From Nocardioides caeni (GTDB lineage: Bacteria; Actinomycetota; Actinomycetes; Propionibacteriales; Nocardioidaceae), in NCBI RefSeq assembly GCF_004912195.1, contig NZ_STGW01000002.1:210989-267802 (forward strand): 56,814 nt of DNA. The letters run 5' to 3'. The notes beneath the pieces are model-generated. The model saw only the letters and a program-made list of their open reading frames with translations. It ran no database searches and was not told the DNA's origin. This document shows positions 16,114-23,155 of the stretch, one piece after another. A program made the translations under genes and the position numbers. The stretch's first letter is position 1. Each line of letters begins with the position of its first letter.

Positions 16114-16572
16114 ATGGCGATGCGGGTGTTCACCACGTTCGACGAGGTTGCCGAGGCGGCAGGAACCGAGCTCGGTACGAGCGACTGGGTCACGATCGAC
16201 CAGCGTCGGGTCAACCAGTTCGCCGATGCGACCGGTGACCACCAGTGGATCCACGTCGACCTCGAGCGCGCCAAGAACGGCCCGTTCGGTGGCACGATCG
16301 CGCACGGCTATCTCACGCTGTCACTGGTGCCGTGGCTGGGCAGCCAGATCTTCACCTTGCAGACCCCGGGAGCCAAGCTCAACTACGGCGTCAACAAGGT
16401 CCGCTTCACCAACCCGGTCCTCGTGGGCAAGCGGATCCGCCTGCACGTGGCGATGGGCGAGGTCGTCGACATCCCCAAGGGCAAGCAGCTGACGGTCAAG
16501 CACACGATCGAGATCGAGGGCGAGGAGAAGCCGGCCTGCGTCGCCGAGACCGTCGTCCTGCTGCTGGCCTGA
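16114..16572 (+). CDS. MaoC-type (R)-hydratase/dehydratase
   Basis: 152 aa, ATG at 16114 with GAAGGAG directly upstream. It has a single hotdog-fold domain with the hydratase-2 signature: FADATGDHQWIHVD carries the catalytic Asp and His, and GGTIAHGYLTLSL the helix cap. Such proteins hydrate (R)-enoyl-CoA thioesters; a short single-domain form is typical of actinobacterial MaoC/NodN-like proteins. There is no fatty-acid gene neighbour, so the substrate cannot be named. It is divergent from serA and convergent with the DsbA-like gene. Confidence 0.92.
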   Translation: MAMRVFTTFDEVAEAAGTELGTSDWVTIDQRRVNQFADATGDHQWIHVDLERAKNGPFGGTIAHGYLTLSLVPWLGSQIFTLQTPGAKLNYGVNKVRFTNPVLVGKRIRLHVAMGEVVDIPKGKQLTVKHTIEIEGEEKPACVAETVVLLLA

Positions 16573-16581
16573 TCCGGTAGG

Positions 16582-17235
16582 TCAGACCTCGCGGCTGGAC
16601 TCGCGGCTGGACCAGGCCTGCTCCAGCGCCTGACCGAACAGCTCGGTCGGCTGCGCTCCCGAGATCCCGAAGCGACCGTCGACGACGAAGAACGGCACGC
16701 CGCTGGCTCCGTAGGCCTGCGCCTGGGCGATGTCGGCCATGACCTCGTCGCGGTATTCGGTGCTGCCCAGGACCTCTTCGACGCGCGCGGCGTCGAGTCC
16801 CGCCGCTGCGGCCGCTCGACGCAGCACGTCAGGATCGCCGAGCGACTCGCCGCGGGAGAAGTACGCCGCCAGGACTTGCTCCATCAGCTCCTTCTGGCGG
16901 CCGACCGACCGGGCCAGGTGCAGGAGCCGGTGGGCATTGAGCGTGCGGGCATGGAGCGCGTCGGCGTAGCCGAACTCCAGGCCCTCGGCCGCCGCGAGCT
17001 CGTCGACGCCGGCCATCATCTCCCGTGTCGCGGCCTCGTCCTTGCCGAACTTGCGGCCCAGCACCGTGACAGTCGACTCGCTGCCGACCTCCGGCGCGAA
17101 CGGGTCGAGCTCGAAGGAGCGATAGACGACCTCGACGTCGTCACGGTGCGCGAAACCGGCGAGCGCCGTCTCGAACCGGCGCTTGCCGATGTAGCACCAC
17201 GGACACACGACGTCGGCCCAGATCTCGATACGCAC
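16582..17235 (-). CDS. DsbA-family oxidoreductase, FrnE-like
   Basis: 217 aa, ATG at 17235. A thioredoxin fold carries the redox motif CPWC at residues 11-14 (ADVVCPWCYIGKRRF), an inserted helical domain, and the cis-Pro loop GASGVPFFVVDGRFGISGAQ. No signal peptide is present, so it is a cytosolic FrnE-type disulfide oxidoreductase/isomerase. In the DNA the C-terminal coding end contains two tandem copies of a 12-bp unit (16589-16612), encoding SSRE-SSRE, which may vary between strains. It stands alone, convergent with the hydratase gene. Confidence 0.9.
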   Translation of the reverse strand: MRIEIWADVVCPWCYIGKRRFETALAGFAHRDDVEVVYRSFELDPFAPEVGSESTVTVLGRKFGKDEAATREMMAGVDELAAAEGLEFGYADALHARTLNAHRLLHLARSVGRQKELMEQVLAAYFSRGESLGDPDVLRRAAAAAGLDAARVEEVLGSTEYRDEVMADIAQAQAYGASGVPFFVVDGRFGISGAQPTELFGQALEQAWSSRESSREV

Positions 17236-17356
17236 GCCCGACCCAACGCAGCGGATCCCTGATTGCTTCCCCCGACTGGCCTCAGGGTCGGCTCAGGGGT
17301 GGCTCCGGGGGTCTGCCCGAAGCGCAGACCGGGCGTCAGCCGACAGGCTTCCGGTC

Positions 17357-18256
17357 ATGATCACGATCGACGCACTGACCAAGAGGTACGGCGGCTACAC
17401 CGCCGTCGACCACGTCACCTTCACGGCCCGGTCCGGGCGGGTCACCGGCTTCCTCGGCCCCAACGGCGCGGGCAAGTCCACCACCATGCGTGCCATGGTC
17501 GGACTGACCGACCCCACCTCCGGCACCGCGACCGTCCTCGGCCGTCGCTTCGCCGACCTTCCCAATCCCGGTCGCGAGGTCGGGGTGCTGCTCGACGCCT
17601 CGGCGCAGCACGCCGGTCGCACCGGACGGGAGATCCTGACGCTCGCGACACGCATCGTCGGCGTACCCCGGACCCGGGTGGACGAGCTGCTCGACATGGT
17701 GAGCCTCACCGACGAGGAGGCGGGGCGCCGCGTGCGCAACTACTCCCTCGGCATGCGGCAGCGCCTCGGCATCGCCACCGCGCTCGTCGGCGCTCCGGAG
17801 GTCCTGATCCTCGACGAGCCGGCCAACGGGCTCGACCCGGCCGGCATCCGCTGGATGCGTGACCTGCTGCGCCGCTTCGCCGACGACGGCGGCACGGTCC
17901 TGCTCTCGTCGCACCTGCTGCACGAGATCGAGGTCATCGCCGACGACCTGGTCGTGATCGGCAACGGCACGATCGTCGCCCAGGGCACGAAGGACGAGCT
18001 GCTCGCCACGGCCGGCACCCTGGTCCGTGCCGAGGACCCGGCCGCACTGCGCGCTGCGCTGAGCGCCGCCGGTCTCACCATCCACGCCTCCGGCTCCGAC
18101 GCAGTGCGCGCCGAGGCCGACCTGGCCACGGTCGGTCGAGTGGCGTTCGGCGCCGGCGTCGCCGTGACCGAGCTCCGCGCCGCCGACGGCGCCGGTCTCG
18201 AGGAGATCTTCCTCGAGCTCACCGCCCAGACCCAGCGCGAAGGAGTCGCAGCATGA
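17357..18256 (+). CDS. ABC transporter ATP-binding protein (ABC-2 exporter type)
   Basis: 299 aa, ATG at 17357. It has a single nucleotide-binding domain: Walker A GPNGAGKSTT near residue 35, Q-loop region GVLLDASAQHAGRTG, signature YSLGMRQRLG, Walker B VLILDEPANGLDP, and switch His in LSSHLLHEIE. The C-terminal 80 residues form an accessory domain typical of NatA/CcmA-like exporters. It overlaps the permease gene by 4 bp (ATGA), so the two are cotranslated subunits of one exporter. The substrate is unknown; pairs like this often serve drug, bacteriocin or lipid export. Confidence 0.93.
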   Translation: MITIDALTKRYGGYTAVDHVTFTARSGRVTGFLGPNGAGKSTTMRAMVGLTDPTSGTATVLGRRFADLPNPGREVGVLLDASAQHAGRTGREILTLATRIVGVPRTRVDELLDMVSLTDEEAGRRVRNYSLGMRQRLGIATALVGAPEVLILDEPANGLDPAGIRWMRDLLRRFADDGGTVLLSSHLLHEIEVIADDLVVIGNGTIVAQGTKDELLATAGTLVRAEDPAALRAALSAAGLTIHASGSDAVRAEADLATVGRVAFGAGVAVTELRAADGAGLEEIFLELTAQTQREGVAA

Positions 18257-19077
18257 GCATCGACACCACCACCCCGCCCGCTCCCCCAGCCCCCGCGACC
18301 GTCGGGCGTCGGGCACGTCCCGAGCCGGCAGCGATCCCGACGTCGCGGATCCTGGCCGTCGAGCTGCGCAAGATGTTCGACACGCGCTCCGGCTTCTGGC
18401 TGATGGCCAGCATCGGCATCCTGTCGGTCGTGGCCACCGGCGCGACGATCATCTTCGCCGCGCGCGAGGACCTGACGTTCGAGTCCTTCGCGACGGCGAT
18501 CGGGATCCCGATGAACGTCGTACTGCCGATGCTCGCGGTCCTAGCGGTCACGAGCGAGTGGAGCCAGCGATCGGGGCTGACCACCTTCACCTTCGTGCCC
18601 GACCGGCGACGCGTGATCACCGCGAAGGCCGTCGTGACGCTCGCGATCGGCATTGCCGGCATGGTGCTCGCCCTCGGCGTCGGCGCGGTCGGCAACCTTG
18701 TCGGCACGGCCATCGCCGGCGTCGACCCGGTCTGGAACATCAACCCGCAGGAGTTCGCACAGATCGTCCTCGCCAACGAGATCACGATGCTCATCGGCTT
18801 CACCCTCGGCGTGCTGCTGCGCAGCTCGGCGGGCGGGATCGTGGGGTACTTCGTGTTCTCCTTCGTCCTGCCGGGCGTCTCCGGCGCCCTCGCCAGCACG
18901 CAGCAGTGGTGGGCCGACAACGCCGCCTGGTTCGACCTCAACACCGCCACCTTCCCGCTGTTCGACTCCGAGATGACCGGCGAGGCGTGGGCCCAGCTGG
19001 GTGTCACCAGCCTCGTGTGGCTGGCCATCCCCCTCACCGTCGGACTTGCGATGCTCATGAGGTCCGAGGTGAAGTGA
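18253..19077 (+). CDS. ABC-2 type permease
   Basis: 274 aa, ATG overlapping the ATPase stop. After a proline-rich cytosolic N-terminus there are about six membrane segments (for example GFWLMASIGILSVVATGATIIFA, VVTLAIGIAGMVLALGVGAVG, LVWLAIPLTVGLAMLM). The phrase EWSQRSGLTTFTFVPDRRRVITAK is the conserved cytosolic coupling loop seen in ABC-2 exporters of this kind. It forms the membrane half of the exporter with the preceding ATPase. A strong hairpin follows the stop. Confidence 0.88.
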   Translation: MSIDTTTPPAPPAPATVGRRARPEPAAIPTSRILAVELRKMFDTRSGFWLMASIGILSVVATGATIIFAAREDLTFESFATAIGIPMNVVLPMLAVLAVTSEWSQRSGLTTFTFVPDRRRVITAKAVVTLAIGIAGMVLALGVGAVGNLVGTAIAGVDPVWNINPQEFAQIVLANEITMLIGFTLGVLLRSSAGGIVGYFVFSFVLPGVSGALASTQQWWADNAAWFDLNTATFPLFDSEMTGEAWAQLGVTSLVWLAIPLTVGLAMLMRSEVK

Positions 19078-19105
19078 CCGAGCGGCACCTGCCGCGGACG
19101 CGCTA

Positions 19106-19150
19106 ACGTCGTCGGGCCCGGGAGTGGACTGCTCCCGGGCCCGACGACGT
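19106..19150 (+). terminator. Perfect 19-bp inverted repeat
   Basis: Arms 19106-19124 and 19132-19150 are exact complements across 19 bp, with a 7-base loop. It lies 28 bp after the permease stop and 24 bp before the EamA start. There is no U-tract. It probably terminates the ABC operon; because it ends so close to the next start it may also act in the 5' leader of the EamA gene. Confidence 0.75.
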
Positions 19151-19174
19151 CTCGTCCCCGGAGCAGGAGGCACC

Positions 19175-19609
19175 ATGGAGCTCGGATCCGCCTGGTGGTT
19201 CTGGGCTCTGCTGTCCGCCCTCTTCGCCGCGCTCACGGCGATCTTCGCCAAGGTCGGCGTCAAGGAGATCGACTCGGACGTCGCGACCTTCGTGCGGACC
19301 ATCGTGATCCTGATCAGCCTGGGCCTGATCCTGCTGGCCCTGGGCAAGTTCCACTCCCCGGGCGAGGTGAGTGGCCGGACGTGGCTCTTCCTCGTGCTCT
19401 CGGGCCTCGCCACCGGTGCCTCGTGGATCTGCTACTTCCGGGCGCTCAAGGTCGGCGACGCCTCTTTGGTCGCACCCGTCGACAAGCTCAGTGTCGTGCT
19501 CGTCGCCGTCTTCGGGGTCACCCTCCTCGGCGAGCGCCTCTCCCTGCTGCAGTGGTCCGGCGTGGCCCTGGTCGGCGCGGGCGCGATCCTGCTCGTCGTC
19601 AGCGGCTGA
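19175..19609 (+). CDS. Single-domain EamA transporter (half-size)
   Basis: 144 aa, ATG at 19175 behind GCAGGAGG. It has about five hydrophobic segments: WWFWALLSALFAALTAIFAKVGV, TIVILISLGLILLALG, TWLFLVLSGLATGASWICYFRAL, LSVVLVAVFGVTLLGE and the C-terminal GVALVGAGAILLVVSG. This is one EamA repeat, where most drug/metabolite transporters have two, so it probably works as a dimer, as small multidrug-type and YdcZ-like proteins do. The ASWICYFRALKVGDASLVAPVDKL motif is typical of this short family. The substrate is unknown. It lies behind a strong hairpin and is convergent with the XRE gene. Confidence 0.88.
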   Translation: MELGSAWWFWALLSALFAALTAIFAKVGVKEIDSDVATFVRTIVILISLGLILLALGKFHSPGEVSGRTWLFLVLSGLATGASWICYFRALKVGDASLVAPVDKLSVVLVAVFGVTLLGERLSLLQWSGVALVGAGAILLVVSG

Positions 19610-19629
19610 GCTCGTACGACGACCGGCGC

Positions 19630-19908
19630 TCAGCCTTCGCGGTTGAGGTCGGGCTCGAAGTCGGGCAGCAGGTCGGCCACAGGCACCTGGAGCACCTGGC
19701 TCAGCGAGACGAGCGACCGCAGCTGCAGGTTGATCGGCGTTCCCGGACGTGACTCGCCCTTCTCGTACTTCTGGTACGTGAAGCCGGCCATGCCCGCCAG
19801 ATGGGCCACCCGCTCCTGGCTGAGGCCTCGAGCGGCGCGGGCCCGGTGCAGGTTGTGCCCCAGCTCGGCCGCGTAGGCCGCCCAGCTCCGGTCCGCCCGC
19901 TTCGCCAC
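19630..19908 (-). CDS. Small XRE-family transcriptional regulator
   Basis: 92 aa from a GTG at 19908. A Cro/CI-type helix-turn-helix fills most of the protein: LGHNLHRARAARGLSQERVAHLAGMAGFTYQKYEKGES, ending with LSQVLQVPVADLLPDFEPD. There is no sensing domain, so it is probably a simple repressor or controller. It is divergent from the Cys/His-rich gene at 20048. Palindromic sequences in front of it recur in front of the lipoprotein gene at 20522, which suggests autoregulation and control of the neighbouring genes. Confidence 0.9.
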   Translation of the reverse strand: MAKRADRSWAAYAAELGHNLHRARAARGLSQERVAHLAGMAGFTYQKYEKGESRPGTPINLQLRSLVSLSQVLQVPVADLLPDFEPDLNREG

Positions 19909-19919
19909 GCGCCCATCAT

Positions 19920-19957
19920 TCTCAGATGGTCATCCGCTGACGACCATACTTGTATGG
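19920..19957. promoter_or_regulatory. Candidate XRE operator region
   Basis: Two elements occur in the divergent XRE/20048 intergenic region: TCTCAGATGGTCATCC (19920-19935) and the exact inverted repeat CCATAC-TT-GTATGG (19944-19957). The first recurs with 15 of 16 matches at 20410-20425, and part of the second (CGTATGG) follows it there. Small XRE regulators bind such short palindromes, so this is a likely operator. Confidence 0.55.
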
Positions 19958-20047
19958 GATTCGCCGCCTGTGGACAGGCGCCGTCGCGACGGCCGAACTG
20001 TCCGGGGCATTCCCTATCGTCACTCGGACCAACGACAGGGGCAGGCA

Positions 20048-20383
20048 ATGACGACCGATGACAGCCCGACCTGGCTGACCGAGCCGTGTCCATCCTGGTG
20101 CGCCCGCCAACACCACGAGGGCGACCATCCCGAGGACCGCTTCCACCAGAGCACGCCGTCCACGATCGACGCGATCGCCGGCACCGGGGACGCCGTGCCC
20201 CTCACCTCGACGCTGCACGCCTGCGAGATCGTCGTCCGCCGCGGTCGCCACGTCGGCGATGCACGCGAGTGGCTCTCGATCGAGAGCGCGGAGCACCCCC
20301 AACCGCGGATGGCCCTGACGGCGGAGTCTGCTCAATCACTGACGCGCGCCCTGCTGATCCAGCTGGGCCATCCGCAGATCTGA
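20048..20383 (+). CDS. Small Cys/His-containing protein, DUF6907-like
   Basis: 111 aa, ATG at 20048 behind GGGGCAGGCA. The N-terminus has CPSWCARQHHEGDHP, a Cys/His-rich cluster that could bind metal, followed by a beta-rich middle and a C-terminal helix (LTAESAQSLTRALLIQLG). This resembles the DUF6907-type proteins common in Streptomyces and relatives, often beside XRE regulators; no function is known to me. No signal peptide is seen. The divergent XRE neighbour with palindromes between suggests they form one regulated unit. Confidence 0.8.
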   Translation: MTTDDSPTWLTEPCPSWCARQHHEGDHPEDRFHQSTPSTIDAIAGTGDAVPLTSTLHACEIVVRRGRHVGDAREWLSIESAEHPQPRMALTAESAQSLTRALLIQLGHPQI

Positions 20384-20409
20384 CCCTTCGGACAGTTTTC
20401 TCAGACCAC

Positions 20410-20425
20410 TCTCAGATGATCATCC
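20410..20425 (+). promoter_or_regulatory. Second copy of the XRE-operator-like motif
   Basis: TCTCAGATGATCATCC matches 19920-19935 at 15 of 16 positions; its core GATGATCATC is a perfect 10-bp palindrome. It lies about 100 bp upstream of the lipoprotein gene at 20522, so that gene may share control with the XRE/20048 pair. Confidence 0.5.
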
Positions 20426-20459
20426 TCGTATGGCAGGCTTGGCCCGCCTAGCGATGGAC

Positions 20460-20485
20460 CACAGCGGACCAGCCCTCCCGTCCGG
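20460..20485 (+). promoter_or_regulatory. Leader element shared with 21333-21358 (copy A)
   Basis: CACAGCG-N8-CTCCCGTCCGG occurs here with exactly the same internal spacing as at 21333-21358, and each copy follows a CCTAGC box by 7 to 9 bp. It lies 36 bp before the lipoprotein ATG at 20522. Confidence 0.45.
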
Positions 20486-20521
20486 ACAGGTGAGTCAACG
20501 TTGCACCACAGGAGCACACAC

Positions 20522-20917
20522 ATGAACAGGAAGCTGTCGAAGGCGATTCTCTTCGGGCTGCCCGCCCTCGTCTTCCTCGCCTGCACGGGCGAGGACGGCG
20601 AGGAGAGCACCGGCAAGAAGGACGCCGGCGAGTCAGCCGCAGGCGAGGTCGGCAACTGGGACATCGTCACCGACCCGGTCTTCAAGAAGGACTCGCTCGG
20701 CACGTTCGCGACCACCAAGATCAAGGTCAAGAACGTCAGCGACGACAACGACACGCCGTGGTTCGAGATTCGCCTCACCGACAAGGCCGGCGATCTGGTC
20801 GCGACCTATGACTGCATCGGCGACGAGGTCGAGCCAGGTCAGCAGGCTCAGATCGAGTGCATCAGCACCGACGAGTTCGCCCAGTTCAAGGACTACGAGA
20901 TCAAGAACGCGTTCTGA
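20522..20917 (+). CDS. Small secreted lipoprotein
   Basis: 131 aa, ATG at 20522. The signal peptide (KLSKAILFGLPALVFLAC) ends in a lipobox with Cys at about residue 21, followed by a Glu/Asp/Ser-rich linker. The mature domain of about 90 residues is beta-rich (IKVKNVSDDNDTPWFEIRLTDKAGDLVATYDCIGDEVEPGQQAQIECIS) and resembles FxLYD/DUF4352-like immunoglobulin folds of actinobacterial lipoproteins, with two Cys that could form a disulfide. Its role is unknown. Upstream are an XRE-operator-like motif and a leader element shared with the next lipoprotein; a strong terminator follows. Confidence 0.85.
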   Translation: MNRKLSKAILFGLPALVFLACTGEDGEESTGKKDAGESAAGEVGNWDIVTDPVFKKDSLGTFATTKIKVKNVSDDNDTPWFEIRLTDKAGDLVATYDCIGDEVEPGQQAQIECISTDEFAQFKDYEIKNAF

Positions 20918-20933
20918 TCGCGTCGCGCGACCG

Positions 20934-20969
20934 CGAGCGCCCTCGGACCACACGGTCCGAGGGCGCTCG
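20934..20969 (+). terminator. Perfect 16-bp hairpin terminator
   Basis: Arms 20934-20949 and 20954-20969 are exact complements with the 4-base loop ACAC, followed by GCATTTC. It lies 17 bp after the lipoprotein stop and can also stop transcripts from the vapC remnant on the other strand. Confidence 0.8.
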
Positions 20970-21015
20970 GCATTTCACGGTGCCAGGCCGCCGTCGCAAT
21001 CGCTGGTTCGCGCGT

Positions 21016-21279
21016 TCACGCCAGCGCGGAGCCGAGGTCGGTCCTGGCGAAGTCGTCACCCTTGAACAGCAAGGGCTCGTCAGCGAGTGAGGCGACGGCA
21101 TAGACCATGCAGTCTCCGAAGTTGAGACCTGCCGGGTGCCCACTGCCGCGGCCGTAGCGCTCCCAGGCGCGGCTCGCCTCGGCGGCGTGCCGAGCGTCGA
21201 AGGGGACGATTTCGGCGTCGATCCTGCGCAGGAGGCTGGGCGTTCGGCATTCGCGCTCCCCTTGGGGAGCCCTCCCCAT
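21016..21279 (-). pseudogene. Truncated VapC-type PIN-domain toxin
   Basis: The 87-codon frame matches only the C-terminal half of a VapC ribonuclease: EIVPFDARHAAEASRAW, then GHPAGLNFGDCMVYAVA with the third catalytic Asp, and EPLLFKGDDFARTDL. Complete VapC proteins are about 130 aa and begin with a first Asp strand (MxxDTSA) and a conserved Glu; both are absent, and the sequence upstream of 21280 does not supply them in any frame. No vapB antitoxin is adjacent. The remnant therefore lacks catalytic residues and is most likely a dead toxin-antitoxin fragment. Tandem palindromes overlap its 5' end. Confidence 0.75.
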
Positions 21280-21286
21280 TGGGGAG
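21256..21286. repeat. Two tandem CTCCCC...GGGGAG palindromes
   Basis: CTCCCC-TT-GGGGAG (21256-21269) and CTCCCC-ATT-GGGGAG (21272-21286) sit head to tail with a 16-bp period at the truncated end of the vapC fragment. Such paired palindromes are typical of operators bound by dimeric regulators, for example antitoxins, or may mark the deletion junction. Confidence 0.6.
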
Positions 21287-21332
21287 TCCGACCCATCGAC
21301 GTCTCCGCATGACCGTCCCTAGCCTCGGCGAT

Positions 21333-21358
21333 CACAGCGCCGGACAGCTCCCGTCCGG
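21333..21358 (+). promoter_or_regulatory. Leader element shared with 20460-20485 (copy B)
   Basis: CACAGCG-N8-CTCCCGTCCGG is repeated here with identical spacing, and a CCTAGC box precedes it. The copy also forms the hairpin GCCGGAC-N7-GTCCGGC (21339-21359). It lies 21 bp before the lipoprotein ATG at 21380. Confidence 0.45.
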
Positions 21359-21379
21359 CCGGGACACATGGGGGTAACC

Positions 21380-21709
21380 ATGCACCAGCACCGCTTCCGC
21401 AAGGCCTTCGCCGTCGCGACCGTGATCGGCACCTCGACCCTGGCCCTCACCGCCTGCAGCAGCGAGCCCCGCTTCGCCGAGGGCGACTGCGTCACGCTCG
21501 ACCCCGGCCTCGTCGACGCCGAGCTCGAGGAGGCCGACTGCAGCAACAACGCCGGCGTGCTCACTGGCGACGAGGCCGTCTATGAGGTCTACGAGGTCAT
21601 CGACGGCACCGACGGGAGCTGCTCCAGCCCGCAGGGATTCTTCCCCGTCGAGTTCACCGACGAGCCCGACGACGCGATCTACTGCCTCGTCCTGGCCGAC
21701 GGCAGCTGA
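21380..21709 (+). CDS. Small acidic lipoprotein
   Basis: 109 aa; the second in-frame ATG (21380) is preferred because GGGGG lies six bases upstream. The signal peptide ends in the lipobox LTAC at about residue 26. The mature part of about 80 residues is strongly acidic with five Cys residues (GDCVTLD, EADCSNNAG, SCSSPQG, IYCLVL) and resembles the small septum-formation-like (DUF4190-associated) extracellular modules of actinobacteria, though I cannot assign it firmly. It shares a leader element with the lipoprotein at 20522 and starts a run of four short envelope genes. Confidence 0.82.
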   Translation: MHQHRFRKAFAVATVIGTSTLALTACSSEPRFAEGDCVTLDPGLVDAELEEADCSNNAGVLTGDEAVYEVYEVIDGTDGSCSSPQGFFPVEFTDEPDDAIYCLVLADGS

Positions 21710-21719
21710 GGGGACGCTC

Positions 21720-22202
21720 GTGACCAGGCGACCACGCTGCGCCGCGCCGCTGCTGCTGCTGACCGTCCTCGCGGCCGGCTGCGACACCGACGCCACCGCG
21801 GGCGCAACGCCGCCGGCTCGCACCGCCGACAGTTTCTGTGCGACCTACTGGCAGGAGAAGGACGCCTACCTCGCCAAGTACGGCGCGCGCAGCGACACCG
21901 TCGACCAGCTCAGCGCGGACGATCCGCTGGCGGCCTTCCTCGTGTCGGTCAGCTCTCTCGGCGAGGCGCTGGGCGACGTCGTCATCATCTTCGACAAGCT
22001 CGAGGCAACCGCTCCCGACGAGATCCAGCCCGATGTCGCGAGCATCCGCGACTCGCTCCAGAAGTCCATCGACAGCTCGGGCGACGCCGTCGACAACCCC
22101 TGGGGAGCGCTGCTCGGCAGCCTCGTCCAGGGGCTCACCACCCAGGGCTCGTGGCAGCGCCTCGGCGACTACGTCGTCGACACCTGCGGCGAGACCCCCT
22201 GA
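21720..22202 (+). CDS. Small lipoprotein, helical
   Basis: 160 aa from a GTG at 21720 with GAGGGGA upstream; the longer open frame before it is out of register with any signal peptide. A short signal peptide ends in the lipobox LAAGC (about residue 20). The mature region is mostly helical (FCATYWQEKDAYLAKYG, DPLAAFLVSVSSLGEALGDVV, IDSSGDAVDNPWGALLGSLVQGL) with Cys residues near each end that could pair. No family is recognised. It follows the previous lipoprotein gene by ten bases, so the two are probably cotranscribed. Confidence 0.8.
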   Translation: MTRRPRCAAPLLLLTVLAAGCDTDATAGATPPARTADSFCATYWQEKDAYLAKYGARSDTVDQLSADDPLAAFLVSVSSLGEALGDVVIIFDKLEATAPDEIQPDVASIRDSLQKSIDSSGDAVDNPWGALLGSLVQGLTTQGSWQRLGDYVVDTCGETP

Positions 22203-22232
22203 GCAGCTCCCACCGAAAACGAGGTCATCACC

Positions 22233-22637
22233 ATGAACGAACCGCAGTCCGCACCGCGACCGAGCTACGTCCACCCGGGCCGCGCGAGCACGCCTCCGCC
22301 CGCACCAGTGCACCCACCCGCTCCCCCGGCTGCCGGACCGGCGGCACCGGACACGCCGCCTCGCGAGGAGAGCACGACCCGCAAGGTCCTCGCCTTCGCC
22401 GGCGAAGGCATCCTCTTCGTCATCGGCGGCATCTTCGGGGCGATCATGGACTTCCTCGGCTTCTGGTTCATGATCGCCCTCTACATCGCGCTGATCATCG
22501 GCGCCTCGCTGATCCATCCGACACTCGGCGCCGTCGTCCTCGGGCTGATCATCCTCGGCCACCTGCTCCCCGTCCTGATCGCGTTGGGCGCGGCCGGCAA
22601 GGGCGCCGTCGACTCGGTGCGGAGGCGTGAGCGGTGA
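22233..22637 (+). CDS. Proline-rich small membrane protein
   Basis: 134 aa, ATG at 22233. A Pro/Ala-rich N-terminus of about 47 residues is followed by two or three hydrophobic segments (GEGILFVIGGIFGAIMDFLGFWFMIALYIALIIGASL and LGAVVLGLIILGHLLPVLIALGAA) and a basic tail. It has the look of DUF4190-like actinobacterial membrane proteins, but I do not recognise a specific family. Its stop overlaps the next lipoprotein start (GTGA), so it is translationally coupled to it. Confidence 0.78.
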   Translation: MNEPQSAPRPSYVHPGRASTPPPAPVHPPAPPAAGPAAPDTPPREESTTRKVLAFAGEGILFVIGGIFGAIMDFLGFWFMIALYIALIIGASLIHPTLGAVVLGLIILGHLLPVLIALGAAGKGAVDSVRRRER

Positions 22638-23095
22638 GCGCGGCATCGATGGCACGCACCGGAGCGCCCGCCGTCCTCACGGCGCTCCTGCTCTCCCTGT
22701 CGGCCTGCGGCGGTGGCGACGAGCCCGGCGCGGACTCCGGACCGGGACCGGGGCAGCCCGAGACCGTCGAGGAGGTCGCGATCGCGTTCGCCGAGTCGTC
22801 GAGCTGCGAGGAGCTCGAGCGCTTCCTCGCCACGGAGGCGGAGTCCGACCGCGTCGACTTCGACAGCTGCGACGACAGCCAGTACAGCGGGCCCGGCTCG
22901 GTCGGCGGCAACATCATCACCTACGCGCACAACGACGACTGCACGGTCGTCGAGACGGAGTCCGACGAGGACGACGGCGTTCCCTCCGCCAAGGTCACCT
23001 TGAGCTGCCAGCGCGGCGACATCCACGACGACAGCCACGGGGTCTACCTCGTCGAGCTCGACGGACGGTGGAAGGTCGTGAGCGTCAACTCCTGA
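22634..23095 (+). CDS. Small acidic lipoprotein
   Basis: 153 aa from a GTG overlapping the previous stop. The signal peptide ends at the lipobox LSAC (about residue 26). The mature region begins with a Pro/Glu linker, then a compact domain with four or five Cys (SSCEELERFL, DSCDDSQYSG, NDDCTVVET, LSCQRGD) and a C-terminal strand ELDGRWKVVSVN. The last part resembles the DUF4878/NTF2-like lumazine-type lipoprotein ending seen in actinobacteria. Function is unknown. It is the last gene of the accessory run and is followed by a clear terminator. Confidence 0.8.
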   Translation: MSAASMARTGAPAVLTALLLSLSACGGGDEPGADSGPGPGQPETVEEVAIAFAESSSCEELERFLATEAESDRVDFDSCDDSQYSGPGSVGGNIITYAHNDDCTVVETESDEDDGVPSAKVTLSCQRGDIHDDSHGVYLVELDGRWKVVSVNS

Positions 23096-23102
23096 CAACG
23101 AG

Positions 23103-23137
23103 CTCCGCCCCGGCTCCTCGCGGAGGCCGGGGCGGAG
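23103..23137 (+). terminator. Hairpin terminator between lipoprotein and ilvC
   Basis: CTCCGCCCCGGCTCC (23103-23117) pairs with GGAGGCCGGGGCGGAG (23122-23137) with one bulged base and a four-base loop, followed by TTG. It separates two convergent operons and can serve both. Confidence 0.7.
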
Positions 23138-23155
23138 TTGCGTCGGTGCAGAAGG

